Shown here: piece by piece, positions 27,237-36,666 of the stretch | Numbering within the stretch: the first letter of the stretch is position 1 | Layout of the letters: each line of letters starts with the position of its first letter | Assembly: GCF_040515995.1 (NCBI RefSeq) | Contig: NZ_CP159485.1 | Location: 2,294,001-2,358,000 of the forward strand | From: Proteinivorax hydrogeniformans | Lineage (GTDB): Bacteria > Bacillota > Proteinivoracia > Proteinivoracales > Proteinivoracaceae | Length of the DNA: 64,000 nt | Direction of reading: 5' to 3' | Notes under the pieces: generated by a model | Database searches by the model: none | The model's input: the letters and a program-made list of their open reading frames with translations, nothing else | What the model was told of the DNA's origin: nothing | Made by a program: the position numbers and the translations under genes

Positions 27237-27722
27237 CTACTTTTTTACAATGTCCATTATTTTTTCTTTAATATCCACAGCTTTTTTATCAATCTTATTG
27301 ATAGCCTCCATCTCATCTGCGTTAGTTATAACAATTGGAGTAACCAAAGACTTTGCATTTTTGCTAATATAATCTCTATTAAAAATAACCAAAGGCTCGC
27401 CAATCTTTACCTTGTCTCCAGCCTTTACCTTTACATCAAATCCTTCACCTTTAAGGTTTACAGTCTCCAAGCCTATATGGATTAAAAGTTCCACCCCATT
27501 TTTTGCTTTTAGACCTATAGCATGCTTTGTGTCAAAAACTTGAATTATCTCGCCATCAAAGGGCGCTACTACTGTATCATCTGTGGGGCTAATGGCAACT
27601 CCATCCCCCACCATTTTTTGTGCAAATACTTGGTCGTCAACATCCTCGATTTTAACTATCTCTCCCTTTAAAGGTGCCATTACTTCGATCTCTTTTGACT
27701 CTTTTTTAAATAAGTTAAACAT
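27237..27722 (-). CDS. crr: PTS glucose-type EIIA protein
   Basis: A 161-residue free-standing EIIA of the glucose superfamily. The phospho-accepting His lies in LLIHIGLETVNLKGEGF (about 85-101), with a second conserved His in DTKHAIGLKAKNG. The sucrose permease in this operon (scrA) has only EIIB and EIIC, so this protein most likely supplies its phosphate. It could also serve other PTS permeases and act in regulation. Last gene of the sucrose operon, 39 bases after scrB. Confidence 0.92.
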   Translation of the reverse strand: MFNLFKKESKEIEVMAPLKGEIVKIEDVDDQVFAQKMVGDGVAISPTDDTVVAPFDGEIIQVFDTKHAIGLKAKNGVELLIHIGLETVNLKGEGFDVKVKAGDKVKIGEPLVIFNRDYISKNAKSLVTPIVITNADEMEAINKIDKKAVDIKEKIMDIVKK

Positions 27723-27761
27723 TTAATTACCCTCCTATTTTTTTAATAAAACCATTTATCT

Positions 27762-29210
27762 TTAAACCAATTCCCACTTTTTGAGCTTTAACTTTCCCTG
27801 TCCGTCAAAGCTTATCTTGGTTTGGTTTTCTTTAGGATACACTCTTGTAGTAAATACCTTTTCACCCTCGTTTACGAATATTTCCAATGAGGAGGTATCA
27901 GAGAAAATTTGAAGTTTTTTTAACCTTTCAACCTCTGTCTTTCTCATAGTTCTTCCGTACCCTGACTTTTTGTGGTATAGCGATAAAAGCCTGTCTTTAC
28001 TATTGTAGCTAATAGTTGTATCTTCTCTTAAATTTATTTGAAGCACTTCACCTATCTTCTCAAAATCTATGATAAGCTCATATACATCGCCACTTAACCC
28101 TTTTTGTTCTGTTTTTCCTTTTACCTCTATGTTGCTTTCTAATAGGTCTTTTCTAAGCTTTTGGTATTCCTCTAAAGGTTTTTGTATAAGCTTGCCGTCT
28201 TTTATCAGCAGTTGTCTAGGAATAGTCATAGCATGCTGCCATCCCTTTTGGACAGTAGGGTTTGTGTAATCATTTTCTATATCAGGAAGACCCATCCAGG
28301 CCCACATTATTCTTCTACCTTTGCTGTCACAAAAAGTTTGAGGTGCATAAAAATCAAACCCACAGTCTAGTTCTATAAAATCTCCTTTAGGCTCGAATCT
28401 TCCTTTTGGAAAATCTGCTTGGCCGATTAAATAACCAGATTGATGAACATTGTTATATAAATGTCCTTTTGGCTTAACTCCCTGAGGTGATATAAGCAAA
28501 ACATCAGTTTGGTCTATGGTAAAAAAGTCAGGGCACTCCCACATATATCCTAGGTTTTGATAAGGTCCTGCAAAAACGCTCTTAAAATTCCACCTTTTTA
28601 AATCATCAGATTGAAAGAGCAGCACTTGCCCCTTACTATTAATATCTCTCGCACCTAAAACCATGTAATACATATCACCTTTAGCGAACACCTTAGGATC
28701 CCTTATGTGGGTACTAAACCCTTGTGGATATTGGTCGGCCCTTATAACGGTATGCTTTTTGGTTATATTGTATCCGTCGTCACTTACTGCATGTATGGTG
28801 TTTTGTTCACGGCCATTGTTGACAAAGTCATAACTTTCGCTTTTTTTAACATTGCCTGTATAGAAAAAGTGTATTTTATCCTTTGTTACAAATGCACTTC
28901 CTGAGTATATGCCATGGACATCATCGGCACGGTCTGGATAAAGCTTTACACCTTGGTCTTCAAATTTCACCATATCGTCGGAACACGCGTGCCCCCAGTA
29001 TTTCAAGCCACCTTCGGCGTCCAAAGGAGAGTATTGATAAAAAAGATGGTACTTGCCATTATACTGGCATACACCATTGGGGTCATTTAACCATCCTATA
29101 GGAGGCATGACGTGATATTTTAAGCGCCATCTATCACTGTCTACTTTTGATTTGTTTAGTTTTAGTGCGTTTTCTATACTTAACTTTAATTCTTTTTGTA
29201 ATGCATTCAT
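27762..29210 (-). CDS. scrB: Sucrose-6-phosphate hydrolase (GH32)
   Basis: A 482-residue GH32 enzyme that splits sucrose-6-phosphate into glucose-6-phosphate and fructose. The nucleophile motif WLNDPNG is near residue 39, the RDPKV transition-state motif near residue 171 and the acid/base motif WECPDFF near residue 224. It has a C-terminal beta-sandwich and no signal peptide, so it is cytoplasmic, in keeping with PTS uptake. GGAGAGA precedes the ATG. Confidence 0.95.
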   Translation of the reverse strand: MNALQKELKLSIENALKLNKSKVDSDRWRLKYHVMPPIGWLNDPNGVCQYNGKYHLFYQYSPLDAEGGLKYWGHACSDDMVKFEDQGVKLYPDRADDVHGIYSGSAFVTKDKIHFFYTGNVKKSESYDFVNNGREQNTIHAVSDDGYNITKKHTVIRADQYPQGFSTHIRDPKVFAKGDMYYMVLGARDINSKGQVLLFQSDDLKRWNFKSVFAGPYQNLGYMWECPDFFTIDQTDVLLISPQGVKPKGHLYNNVHQSGYLIGQADFPKGRFEPKGDFIELDCGFDFYAPQTFCDSKGRRIMWAWMGLPDIENDYTNPTVQKGWQHAMTIPRQLLIKDGKLIQKPLEEYQKLRKDLLESNIEVKGKTEQKGLSGDVYELIIDFEKIGEVLQINLREDTTISYNSKDRLLSLYHKKSGYGRTMRKTEVERLKKLQIFSDTSSLEIFVNEGEKVFTTRVYPKENQTKISFDGQGKLKLKKWELV

Positions 29211-29306
29211 AGTATCTCTCCTTGAGGTAAGTAAATATCCTATTATACAAAGTGAAACTTCATTCAGTAGGATTCTTACAGCCAGTTAACCTGCGCTAAA
29301 AATCAC

Positions 29307-30284
29307 TTATTTTCTGTTGATAAACTTTACCGTTTCATCTAAACTTGACAAGGCATCCACAGCCCCACTTCTTGTGGTTGTCAAAGCGGCATATCCATTG
29401 CAAAACTGCAATATTTTAGTCATTTCAGTTGAGCTTATATTCTTTAGACTATTAATGGTTTGTTTATTCTCAGATAGCTTATATAATAGGGCTCCAATAA
29501 AGGCATCCCCTGCCCCTGTAGTATCGCAAGCTTTAACTAAAAAGCTAGGAGAAGTAACTTTTTTATTATCCCTAGTAATTATAGTAGCTCCTTTTGAACC
29601 TAAAGTATAAACTACCCACTGTACATTACCCACAAAAAGGCTTTGGATAGCTTTGTCGGCATCGTTTATGCCCGTAATAAACTCCAGCTCATCATCAGAA
29701 ATCTTCAATATATGAGCATAAGGCAGAAATTCTAAAATGGCATTTTTGCACTCTGTGTGGGATGGCCATAAAGGAAGCCTTACATTAGGATCAAAACTAA
29801 TTAGAGTATCACTATTTAGCCCAGCTTCAATAAGCCTTCGGTGAGCTTTTTTTACTGGCGCATCTATCAAATCAACAGAACAAAAATGAAGTATATCATT
29901 ATTTGTTAGGGGTACATCATCTACATCGTTTTCGGTTAGTAGCATGTCGGCACTAGGATTTCTATAAAAAGAAAAATCCCTTTGCCCATCCTTTTGTAGT
30001 GATACAAAGGCCAGTCCTGTATTCGCCTCGTCAGTTTTAAATACCCAATTAGTGTTCACTGCATTTGCTTTAAGTGTATCTATAATGTGCTCACCGAATG
30101 AATCTCTACCTAGCTTGGAGATAAACGCACTTTTACCACCTAACTTTGCTACAGCCACAGCTACATTTGCTGGCGCTCCACCCATAACCCGTTTAAACTC
30201 TTTAACGTCCTTTAATGCCACACCTGTCTCGTCAGGGATAAAATCAATGAGTGCCTCCCCTATAGTATAAACTTTATTTTCCAC
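29307..30284 (-). CDS. scrK: Fructokinase (PfkB family)
   Basis: About 325 residues. The PfkB signatures are GGAPANVAVAVAKLGG near the N-terminus and DTTGAGDAFIGALLYKL near residue 255. It phosphorylates the fructose released by ScrB. I prefer GTG 30284 (MENKVYTIGEALIDF), 10 bases after AGGAAG; the frame is open from a TTG at 30311, which would lie within the intercistronic hairpin. Third gene of the sucrose operon. Confidence 0.9.
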   Translation of the reverse strand: MENKVYTIGEALIDFIPDETGVALKDVKEFKRVMGGAPANVAVAVAKLGGKSAFISKLGRDSFGEHIIDTLKANAVNTNWVFKTDEANTGLAFVSLQKDGQRDFSFYRNPSADMLLTENDVDDVPLTNNDILHFCSVDLIDAPVKKAHRRLIEAGLNSDTLISFDPNVRLPLWPSHTECKNAILEFLPYAHILKISDDELEFITGINDADKAIQSLFVGNVQWVVYTLGSKGATIITRDNKKVTSPSFLVKACDTTGAGDAFIGALLYKLSENKQTINSLKNISSTEMTKILQFCNGYAALTTTRSGAVDALSSLDETVKFINRK

Positions 30285-30309
30285 CTTGTTCTCACTTCCT
30301 TTAATCTCC

Positions 30310-30350
30310 AAATTAGGGTAAAAAGAAAAATTGACTTTTTACCCTAATTT
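30310..30350 (-). repeat. Intercistronic hairpin between scrA and scrK
   Basis: A 16-bp perfect stem (30310-30325 with 30335-30350). No U-run follows on the minus strand. It may limit read-through or protect the upstream message, giving unequal expression of scrA and scrKB-crr. Confidence 0.65.
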
Positions 30351-30368
30351 AGTTATTTCAGTTAAGTT

Positions 30369-31742
30369 TTAGTTAATCTCTTCTACTATTTTACCGCCTT
30401 GAAGTCTTACAACTAAAAATGCAATGCTAAACGAAATTAGTATTACTAATAGATATTGTATCATGCTAGCTATACTGCCAGTGTATAATAGTAAACCAGG
30501 AATAAATGTTATTCCCATGCCGGTAGCTGAAAGCCCCATTATATATGTGGCAAGCCCACCGGCTGCTCCACCTATCATGCCAGATAAAAAGACCCGAAAA
30601 TGCCTAAGAGTTACACCAAATAGCAATGGCTCTGTTATACCAAATAAAGTTGACGAACTTGAAGAAACAGAATTAGCCCTTTTAACTTTATTTCTCATAA
30701 GAAGGGCAGTGGCTATTGCAGCTCCAAACTGTCCAGCCATACTAGCTGTCATAAGTGGATTTAGCATGTTCTGACCTGTCTCCGACAGAAGCTGAAGCTC
30801 GATCATACCTAACGAATGGTGCAAACCTGTAACAACCAAAAGCTGCTGAAAGGCTGCAAAAAGCATATAACCAATACCTAGCGGCGCTTCTATTGTAAAT
30901 ATGATAAAGTTAATTACTCCTGTTTCTAACTGCTGAAGTAACGGTCCAAATACTACAAGCATCAAAAAGATTGTAAATGTTAATGTTATAAAAGGTGTTA
31001 CCACAAGGTCCATCATCTGCGGCACAAAGTTGCGTAATTTTTTTTCAGTTTTAGCTACTAAATATCCAGCAAAAATAGCGGGAATTACAGAACCCTGATA
31101 CCCCACTAAAGGAATTGAAATACCCAATAGATTTATAAATAAAGGTTCAGCGTCACCACCGGCAACTGCCCAAGCATTAGGCAGCTGAGGTGCTACCATC
31201 ATAAGCCCCACAACTATACCAATAACTGGTGTCCCACCAAATTTTCTAGTAGCACTATAGGCAATAAGGACTGGTAAGAAAGCAAAGGCTGTATCTGTTA
31301 GCATCTGAAATAGAGCCATTCCAGCAGAGGTAAACTCTACACCAAGCTCAATTAACAACCCTCGAATACCCATTAAAAGACCTGTAGTAACAAGGGCTGG
31401 TATCAAAGGCACTAAAATATCTGCTAGAGTACGTACAACTTTTTGTACTGGATTCATGTTTGAATAAACATCTTCTTTGAAATCCTTAGATTCCAGTTCT
31501 AATTCCTGGCTTAATTCACTATAAACCTCATTCACCTTTCCAGTTCCAAAGATAAATTGGTGCTGACCGGTATTAAAAAAGTATCCTTTTGCTCCGTTAA
31601 CATTTTCTGCTTTTTCTTTATCAACCACAGAATCGTCCTTTAAAATAATTCGTAGCCTAGTTGCACAGTTTTCAAAGTTCTTTATGTTATCCTTTCCACC
31701 TACAACAGCTAAAAGCTCCTTGATTGTTTGCTGATGTTTCAT
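30369..31742 (-). CDS. scrA: PTS sucrose-specific EIIBC component
   Basis: A 457-residue permease. The EIIB domain comes first, with the phospho-Cys in NFENCATRLRIILKD (C27). An EIIC domain of about ten helices follows, including GITEPLLFGVTLRH near residue 370. There is no EIIA domain, matching the separate EIIA at the end of the operon. It imports sucrose as sucrose-6-phosphate. It begins downstream of the LacI gene, with a palindromic operator candidate about 125 bases upstream. Confidence 0.93.
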   Translation of the reverse strand: MKHQQTIKELLAVVGGKDNIKNFENCATRLRIILKDDSVVDKEKAENVNGAKGYFFNTGQHQFIFGTGKVNEVYSELSQELELESKDFKEDVYSNMNPVQKVVRTLADILVPLIPALVTTGLLMGIRGLLIELGVEFTSAGMALFQMLTDTAFAFLPVLIAYSATRKFGGTPVIGIVVGLMMVAPQLPNAWAVAGGDAEPLFINLLGISIPLVGYQGSVIPAIFAGYLVAKTEKKLRNFVPQMMDLVVTPFITLTFTIFLMLVVFGPLLQQLETGVINFIIFTIEAPLGIGYMLFAAFQQLLVVTGLHHSLGMIELQLLSETGQNMLNPLMTASMAGQFGAAIATALLMRNKVKRANSVSSSSSTLFGITEPLLFGVTLRHFRVFLSGMIGGAAGGLATYIMGLSATGMGITFIPGLLLYTGSIASMIQYLLVILISFSIAFLVVRLQGGKIVEEIN

Positions 31743-31864
31743 CGCAACCTCTCCTCAAAATTTGATTAATAAACTTACCGCTCAAACAAAACTTTAACCA
31801 TAACTTGTACATTAGAACATTCTATCCATAAGATACCCCCTAACATGATTATTACCTTAGGCAA

Positions 31865-31876
31865 GAAATCGATTTC
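31865..31876 (-). promoter_or_regulatory. Candidate LacI-family operator upstream of scrA
   Basis: Perfect 12-bp palindrome GAAATCGATTTC with the central CG of LacI-family operators, in the gap between lacI and scrA. It resembles the site at 32923. Confidence 0.6.
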
Positions 31877-31909
31877 ATTAGATGTCTAAAAAAAGGAAAT
31901 CTTTTAAAT

Positions 31910-32908
31910 TTACGATTCCCTTATGGAGTTAACGCTACTTCTTAATTTTACGTCATAGCCTACCACTATATCAGAAGTGTTTTTCCCCTTAGAGTTAATC
32001 AAACTCATTAGATGCTCACAAGCCAGCTTCCCCACCTTTTTGTGGTGATACTTAGCAGTAGTCAAGGCTGGTATAAAGTACTTAGACATTTTACCATCAC
32101 CTATGCCAGTTACTGAAATATCTTCAGGAACCGAAAGCTTGTTGTCTTTTATGCAGTGTATTGCACCGAATGCCATTTGGTCGGTGACAGCCATAACTGC
32201 TGAGGGCTGCCCTTTTTGTAGTATTTCCCCCATTGCTTTATAACCAGATTCTAAAGAAAAATCTCCAATTGCAATTAGGTTTTTATCTATGGTGATATTA
32301 TGTTCTGTTAAAGCATCGAAATATGCTTGTTTTCTTACCTTACCTACCGCTACATCCTTTTCTGATACACCGACAAAGGCTATTTTCTCGTGTCCTTTTT
32401 CGATAAGGTGTTGGGCCATAGCTTTTGCAGCATTATAATCATCATGAACTATACTAGTATATTTTTCAACTCTCTGACCCACAAAAACTACTGGTTTATT
32501 TAAGTTGTTAAGAATTCTAAGATGTTCATCGGTGACTACCGTTGCCATTATAATTATACCGTCGACAAGGTTATTGCTAAAGACTTTTAGGTAGTTTAAT
32601 TCTTCCTCTACCTGTAGGTTGGTATTTGCAATTAGCAGCTGATAATTATTTTCTTTAGAAATCATGGTAATTCCATCAACGACTCTACTAACTGTTTCGG
32701 TGCTTATTTTAGGAACAATAACACCAATGATATTTGATTTTTGGGTTTTTAAAGACTTTGCAAACTCATTAGGGGTATAGTTAACTTCTTCTATAACCTT
32801 TTTTACAGCTTTCTTTTTTTCTTCCTTTACATAGCCAGAGTTGTTTATCACTCTAGAAACTGTTGCCGGCGAGACTTTTGCTAACCGTGCAATATCTTTT
32901 ATTTTCAT
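31910..32908 (-). CDS. LacI-family sucrose operon repressor
   Basis: A 332-residue LacI/GalR regulator. The N-terminal helix-turn-helix is IKDIARLAKVSPATVSRVIN, and a periplasmic-binding-protein-like sugar domain follows. It lies directly upstream of scrA on the same strand. The expected ligand is sucrose, sucrose-6-phosphate or fructose. A CcpA/LacI-type site lies just downstream of its promoter, so autoregulation and carbon catabolite control are both plausible. Confidence 0.9.
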   Translation of the reverse strand: MKIKDIARLAKVSPATVSRVINNSGYVKEEKKKAVKKVIEEVNYTPNEFAKSLKTQKSNIIGVIVPKISTETVSRVVDGITMISKENNYQLLIANTNLQVEEELNYLKVFSNNLVDGIIIMATVVTDEHLRILNNLNKPVVFVGQRVEKYTSIVHDDYNAAKAMAQHLIEKGHEKIAFVGVSEKDVAVGKVRKQAYFDALTEHNITIDKNLIAIGDFSLESGYKAMGEILQKGQPSAVMAVTDQMAFGAIHCIKDNKLSVPEDISVTGIGDGKMSKYFIPALTTAKYHHKKVGKLACEHLMSLINSKGKNTSDIVVGYDVKLRSSVNSIRES

Positions 32909-32922
32909 ATTTTTTCACCTTT

Positions 32923-32938
32923 GTGTAATCGTTTTCAT
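32923..32938 (-). promoter_or_regulatory. cre/LacI-type operator in the repressor leader
   Basis: Minus-strand ATGAAAACGATTACAC matches 15 of 16 positions of the CcpA cre consensus WTGNNARCGNWWWCAW. It lies between the -10 box and the start codon of the repressor gene, where a bound protein would block transcription. Confidence 0.6.
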
Positions 32939-32942
32939 ATTC

Positions 32943-32970
32943 ATTATATCAATGCTATAATCTTTGTCAA
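32943..32970 (-). promoter_or_regulatory. Sigma-A promoter of the sucrose regulator
   Basis: Consensus TTGACA and TATAAT at a 16-base spacing on the minus strand, 35 bases upstream of the ATG. This is the strongest promoter match I noticed in the window. Confidence 0.8.
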
Positions 32971-33030
32971 GATTAATCTTCTTTTGTTTTTAAATTTTCT
33001 AATATCTTGTTAACCTAGTCCTCTATGTTA

Positions 33031-33876
33031 CTATATCCTACTTTTTTTACGTATATTTCTGATGTTATATAAGGTGGCATTAATTTCTCCACCTATTATC
33101 AAAATAAATCCACTTAAGTAAAACCAAAACATCAGTATAATAACTCCACCTAAGGCTCCGTATGTAGCCGTAAAGTTATTAAAGTTAGCAATATATATTG
33201 AAAACCCATAAGAAATTAACAGCCATCCTAATGTTGCAGTTATTGCTCCTAAGACAACATGACGAAAAGCTATGTTTTTATTAGGTGCTATATAATAAAT
33301 CAACATTAAAGCAGTTATCATAATAACCACAGAAATAATCCATCGTAAATAATTTAGAAAGTTTATGGTCTGGTTAGAAAAATAAAATACACGACCTAGA
33401 AACCTTAAAATTTCATCACCAAAAACAGGCATAAGTAAGATGACGAAAAACGTTATTACTATTCCTAAAGTCATAAAAATAGAAATCATCTTTAGCTTTA
33501 CAAATGAACGTGTCTCATCTACATTATGTACTTTGTTAAGCGCTCTTACTAGTGCATTTATTCCGTTAGAAGCAGTCCAAATAGATGCTAATATTCCAAA
33601 GGATAACAAGCCACCCTTAGGCTCTGATACCACTTCTAAAATTGTATCTATAAATAGCTGCGCTAGGTGAGATGGAGCAAACTCGTGTACAAAGTGATGA
33701 ATTTGTTCTATAGTTATCGGAATGTAGGATATAAGAGCTAGTATAAAAATCAGAAAGGGAAATATGGCAAGCATAAAGTAAAAGGCTAAGGTTGCTGCCC
33801 AGTCTTGCATTGGGTCTTTTCTTATTTGTTCTATAAACTCTTTCAAAAATAATTTAACTAACCTAACTAACTTCAT
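33031..33876 (-). CDS. YihY/BrkB family membrane protein
   Basis: A 281-residue protein with about six helices and the YihY landmarks DWAATLAFYFMLAIFPFLIF (about 25-44), FGILASIWTASNGINALVRALN (split here as FGILASIWTASNG plus INALVRALN) and GALGGVIILMFWFYLSGFIL (about 240-259). The family was once called ribonuclease BN, but that activity is not supported. Function is uncertain. Monocistronic, divergent from the next gene. Confidence 0.88.
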   Translation of the reverse strand: MKLVRLVKLFLKEFIEQIRKDPMQDWAATLAFYFMLAIFPFLIFILALISYIPITIEQIHHFVHEFAPSHLAQLFIDTILEVVSEPKGGLLSFGILASIWTASNGINALVRALNKVHNVDETRSFVKLKMISIFMTLGIVITFFVILLMPVFGDEILRFLGRVFYFSNQTINFLNYLRWIISVVIMITALMLIYYIAPNKNIAFRHVVLGAITATLGWLLISYGFSIYIANFNNFTATYGALGGVIILMFWFYLSGFILIIGGEINATLYNIRNIRKKSRI

Positions 33877-34089
33877 AAAAGTACACCGCCTTTATTTAAA
33901 ACCATTTTTATCTCTTTTAAGATGGATAATTTTAAGCATTAACCACTGTCATAGCAAGCTTGGAATAATATTCAACTATTTATGTTTGATATGATTTGTT
34001 ATAATCAATTTAGAGTTTAAGTTGACATCTTGTCTGTTAAGAAAATTTCATTTCTTTATTCATAAACTAACATTGAGGAGGGGAGAGGA

Positions 34090-35049
34090 ATGGATCCAAT
34101 ATCACACGCAATAATAGGCCTTTCTATATATGGGTTAAACAATGTGCCCGACATCGGAAATCCTGCTTTAATTGGCACGATAATAGGGGCGGTGGCGCCA
34201 GATTTTGATATAGTCACCAAGGTTAAAAGTGACTATGTTTATCTAAAACATCATCGAGTGGAAAGCCATTCCCTGCCAGGTATTATAGGTTTAGCTTTGT
34301 TGATTACGTTATTTCTTTCGTTGTTTTATACGACCTTTATGTTTAAAGAGGTATTTATTTGGTCATTTATCGGAGCGTTATCCCATGTGCTATTTGATTT
34401 ATTAAATTCGTACGGAGTGGCTTTATTATATCCTTTTAGCAAGAAAAAGTATTCTTTAAGTCTGATAACTATTTATGACCCATTAGTTCTGATCTTAGGT
34501 GGGTATATACTATTTTATAGCGGTAGAACTTTGCATGAAAAATTTATAATAGGATTTACCCTGTTTTCATACCTATTACTCAAACAAACAAATAAGAAGA
34601 TAATAGCTAAAAAGTTAAAGCAGTATTATGACAGTCAGTGTAAAGATACTAAGATAAACAGTATTAGTGTAATGCCATCAGATTACAGCATTTTAAAATG
34701 GGATTATATTGTCAGTACAAAAAAGGAATATATCGCCGGAGAAATTAAAGGTTATAACGGCTATCCCACTTCTTTTAAAAGATTTGCTAAAGTCTCTAAT
34801 CCATTAATGGAAAAAATCCATAATGAAGAATTAGGCTCATATTTTAAAGACTTTACACCAATTTATCATGTGGAGTTTGAACAAAAAACAGATGGTTTTA
34901 TAGTTAAAATGATTGACTTAAGGTATAAAATAAAAAATAGATTTAAGCACCATGCCATGTTTTATTATAATAATAACGCTAAGCTTATCAAAAGTGTATT
35001 CCATCCCTTTAGTATGGAAAATCAAATTGAGATAAATAAAAATAAATAA
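34090..35049 (+). CDS. YdjM/LexA-regulated-type membrane-bound hydrolase (DUF457)
   Basis: A 319-residue protein beginning MDPISHAIIGLSIYG, with GAVAPDFDI, HHRVESHSLPG and SHVLFDLLNSYGVALLYPFS. These His/Asp positions are those of the DUF457 membrane-bound metal-dependent hydrolases. About four helices occupy residues 60-165; a soluble tail of 150 residues follows. The substrate is unknown. GGAGGGGAGAGG precedes the ATG; a terminator follows the stop. Confidence 0.85.
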   Translation: MDPISHAIIGLSIYGLNNVPDIGNPALIGTIIGAVAPDFDIVTKVKSDYVYLKHHRVESHSLPGIIGLALLITLFLSLFYTTFMFKEVFIWSFIGALSHVLFDLLNSYGVALLYPFSKKKYSLSLITIYDPLVLILGGYILFYSGRTLHEKFIIGFTLFSYLLLKQTNKKIIAKKLKQYYDSQCKDTKINSISVMPSDYSILKWDYIVSTKKEYIAGEIKGYNGYPTSFKRFAKVSNPLMEKIHNEELGSYFKDFTPIYHVEFEQKTDGFIVKMIDLRYKIKNRFKHHAMFYYNNNAKLIKSVFHPFSMENQIEINKNK

Positions 35050-35055
35050 ATAAAT

Positions 35056-35093
35056 AAGATACCACCTACTTACTAAAAGTTAGGTGGTATCTT
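35056..35093 (+). terminator. Terminator of the DUF457 gene
   Basis: AAGATACCACCTA pairs with TAGGTGGTATCTT around a 12-base loop, followed by ATTTCT. Confidence 0.75.
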
Positions 35094-35182
35094 ATTTCTA
35101 CACTGATATAAAAAAACCTCTAATTACTATCAATAATTTGTAAACTAAGCCCCTAGTGAGTGCTGCATTGGAATATGAACTG

Positions 35183-35884
35183 CTACTTTTGGGTTTCGTT
35201 ATTAATGATAGCTTTACTTTTTTTCATCCTTCTTCTTTTAATAGCTTTAACTTGTTTAGAACGCTCAAATATCAACCTATCCTTATCTAAATTAAATTCT
35301 TTAGTTGCTGTATCTAAAAAAAGATTAGAAAATTTAACTTTCCAATCTGTATATTCTGGTGAGTATAGAAGTATAAAAGCTGATATTCTAGCTAAGTCTT
35401 CTTCTCGCTTTCCCTTAGCACAGTCCTCAAAGTCAACTCCATAAATGTCGTTATTTGACACTAAGAAGTTCCTTAAATTGCAATCCTGCAAAGTTAATCC
35501 TGTAAAATTATAAAACTGGTCTAACCAAGCGAGAAAATTATAAGTTATTTTTATGACCCTTTCGTCGTCTACTTTATAGGATTTTCTTTCAAAGTCTAGG
35601 ATCGTTTCTAATAAAGTGTTTGCAGGTAGGTATTCCATTAAGAGCATCTGGTCGTTGTGGTAATACACTTTAGGGACATTAAATCCATTCCGATACAGTT
35701 TGATTAATATATTATTTTCTTTTTGGATACCTCTATTTTTGTACTTTAGTACAAATCGATTGCTTTTCCCCAAAAAATCTTCTGTGTAAACTAACATAAC
35801 CTTGTTTTTTTTGCTGGGAAAAACTTTTTCAAACTTGTATTTAACTATTTGATGACTATCAACAAACTGTTTTGGCAGGCACAT
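35183..35884 (-). CDS. Small protein-kinase-fold phosphotransferase, end of riboswitch operon
   Basis: A 233-residue kinase-like protein. The likely ATP lysine is K47 (FVLKYKN), the hinge region is LLMEYLPANT (81-90), the catalytic loop is QDCNLRNFL (D134, N139) and the metal-binding Asp is D151 (GVDFEDC). This matches RIO/APH-type small-molecule or protein kinases. A basic tail (KAIKRRRMKKSK) ends the protein. It is the ninth and last gene of the operon, starting directly after the mobB stop codon with GAGGAG overlapping it. In this context phosphorylation of an imported cofactor precursor is my inference; a protein substrate is also possible. Confidence 0.7.
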   Translation of the reverse strand: MCLPKQFVDSHQIVKYKFEKVFPSKKNKVMLVYTEDFLGKSNRFVLKYKNRGIQKENNILIKLYRNGFNVPKVYYHNDQMLLMEYLPANTLLETILDFERKSYKVDDERVIKITYNFLAWLDQFYNFTGLTLQDCNLRNFLVSNNDIYGVDFEDCAKGKREEDLARISAFILLYSPEYTDWKVKFSNLFLDTATKEFNLDKDRLIFERSKQVKAIKRRRMKKSKAIINNETQK

Positions 35885-36634
35885 TTACTCCTCACCTATT
35901 TTTATTTTTATTGACTTGCCTTTTTTATAGCCATCTAACTCTTTAGCTACTGCAAGAACATTATTATACAAAATATTTTTCACAAATGGCACCATATCAA
36001 TTTTTTGCCCGTCTATCTCAAGCTCTATTTTTCCTTCATTTATTAAGCAATCGCTTACACTTTTCTCTTTTTTGATAATCTTTTGTTTAAGCTCCTCACA
36101 ACTAAACCCACAAGCATTACAGCATTTTGAAGGAAAATCTGGTAGTTTATTATATGTTTTTTCTAATATCAGGTCTACTAATTTATCTACTTCAGTTAAA
36201 GCACTTAAAGCAGGTACTCCTTTATATGAGCTAATTTTTTCAGATATTCGACCGGATATAGCAATAGTATGATTATCTACCCGTTCTTTAAGCTCTTGCT
36301 CGTTGTGGGCTGTTATAATCTTAGGGCAGCTATAATCTACCACTCCCTCTAGCACAACAAAATCATGCTCATAACAGCGCAGTATTTCTTCTATAGAAAG
36401 CCTTCTTTTATATAAGATGTCAGTTTCAAATAGGCCTCTAGCTGTAACTAAGTCGGATCCTGCTTTGTAGTGTCTATGAGTATTAGTCCCCTCTGTATCA
36501 ATTGCAAACTTTTCAAAATGTATGTCTTTAACAGAGCCCACCGTAAATCTTCTTTTTTTCAATTCTGTTATTATCTTTTCTATAGTAGTGGTTTTGCCAG
36601 ACTGAGTAATTCCTATAACTGAAAATAGCTTCAT
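35885..36634 (-). CDS. mobB: MobB-type P-loop GTPase with Cys-rich C-terminal extension
   Basis: A 249-residue protein whose first 160 residues match MobB: P-loop GITQSGKTTTIEK (8-20), KDIHFEKFAIDTEGTNTHRH (36-55) and VVLEGVVDY. MobB assists MobA in making molybdopterin guanine dinucleotide. Residues 165-249 are an extension with C171, C172, C175, C179 and C196, a spacing that could hold an Fe-S cluster or a metal. It follows the ecfT gene by 32 bases. It is the clearest in-operon link to molybdenum or tungsten cofactor chemistry. Confidence 0.85.
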   Translation of the reverse strand: MKLFSVIGITQSGKTTTIEKIITELKKRRFTVGSVKDIHFEKFAIDTEGTNTHRHYKAGSDLVTARGLFETDILYKRRLSIEEILRCYEHDFVVLEGVVDYSCPKIITAHNEQELKERVDNHTIAISGRISEKISSYKGVPALSALTEVDKLVDLILEKTYNKLPDFPSKCCNACGFSCEELKQKIIKKEKSVSDCLINEGKIELEIDGQKIDMVPFVKNILYNNVLAVAKELDGYKKGKSIKIKIGEE

Positions 36635-36666
36635 CTTAACCCTCCCAAACTTTTTAACTGTTTACT

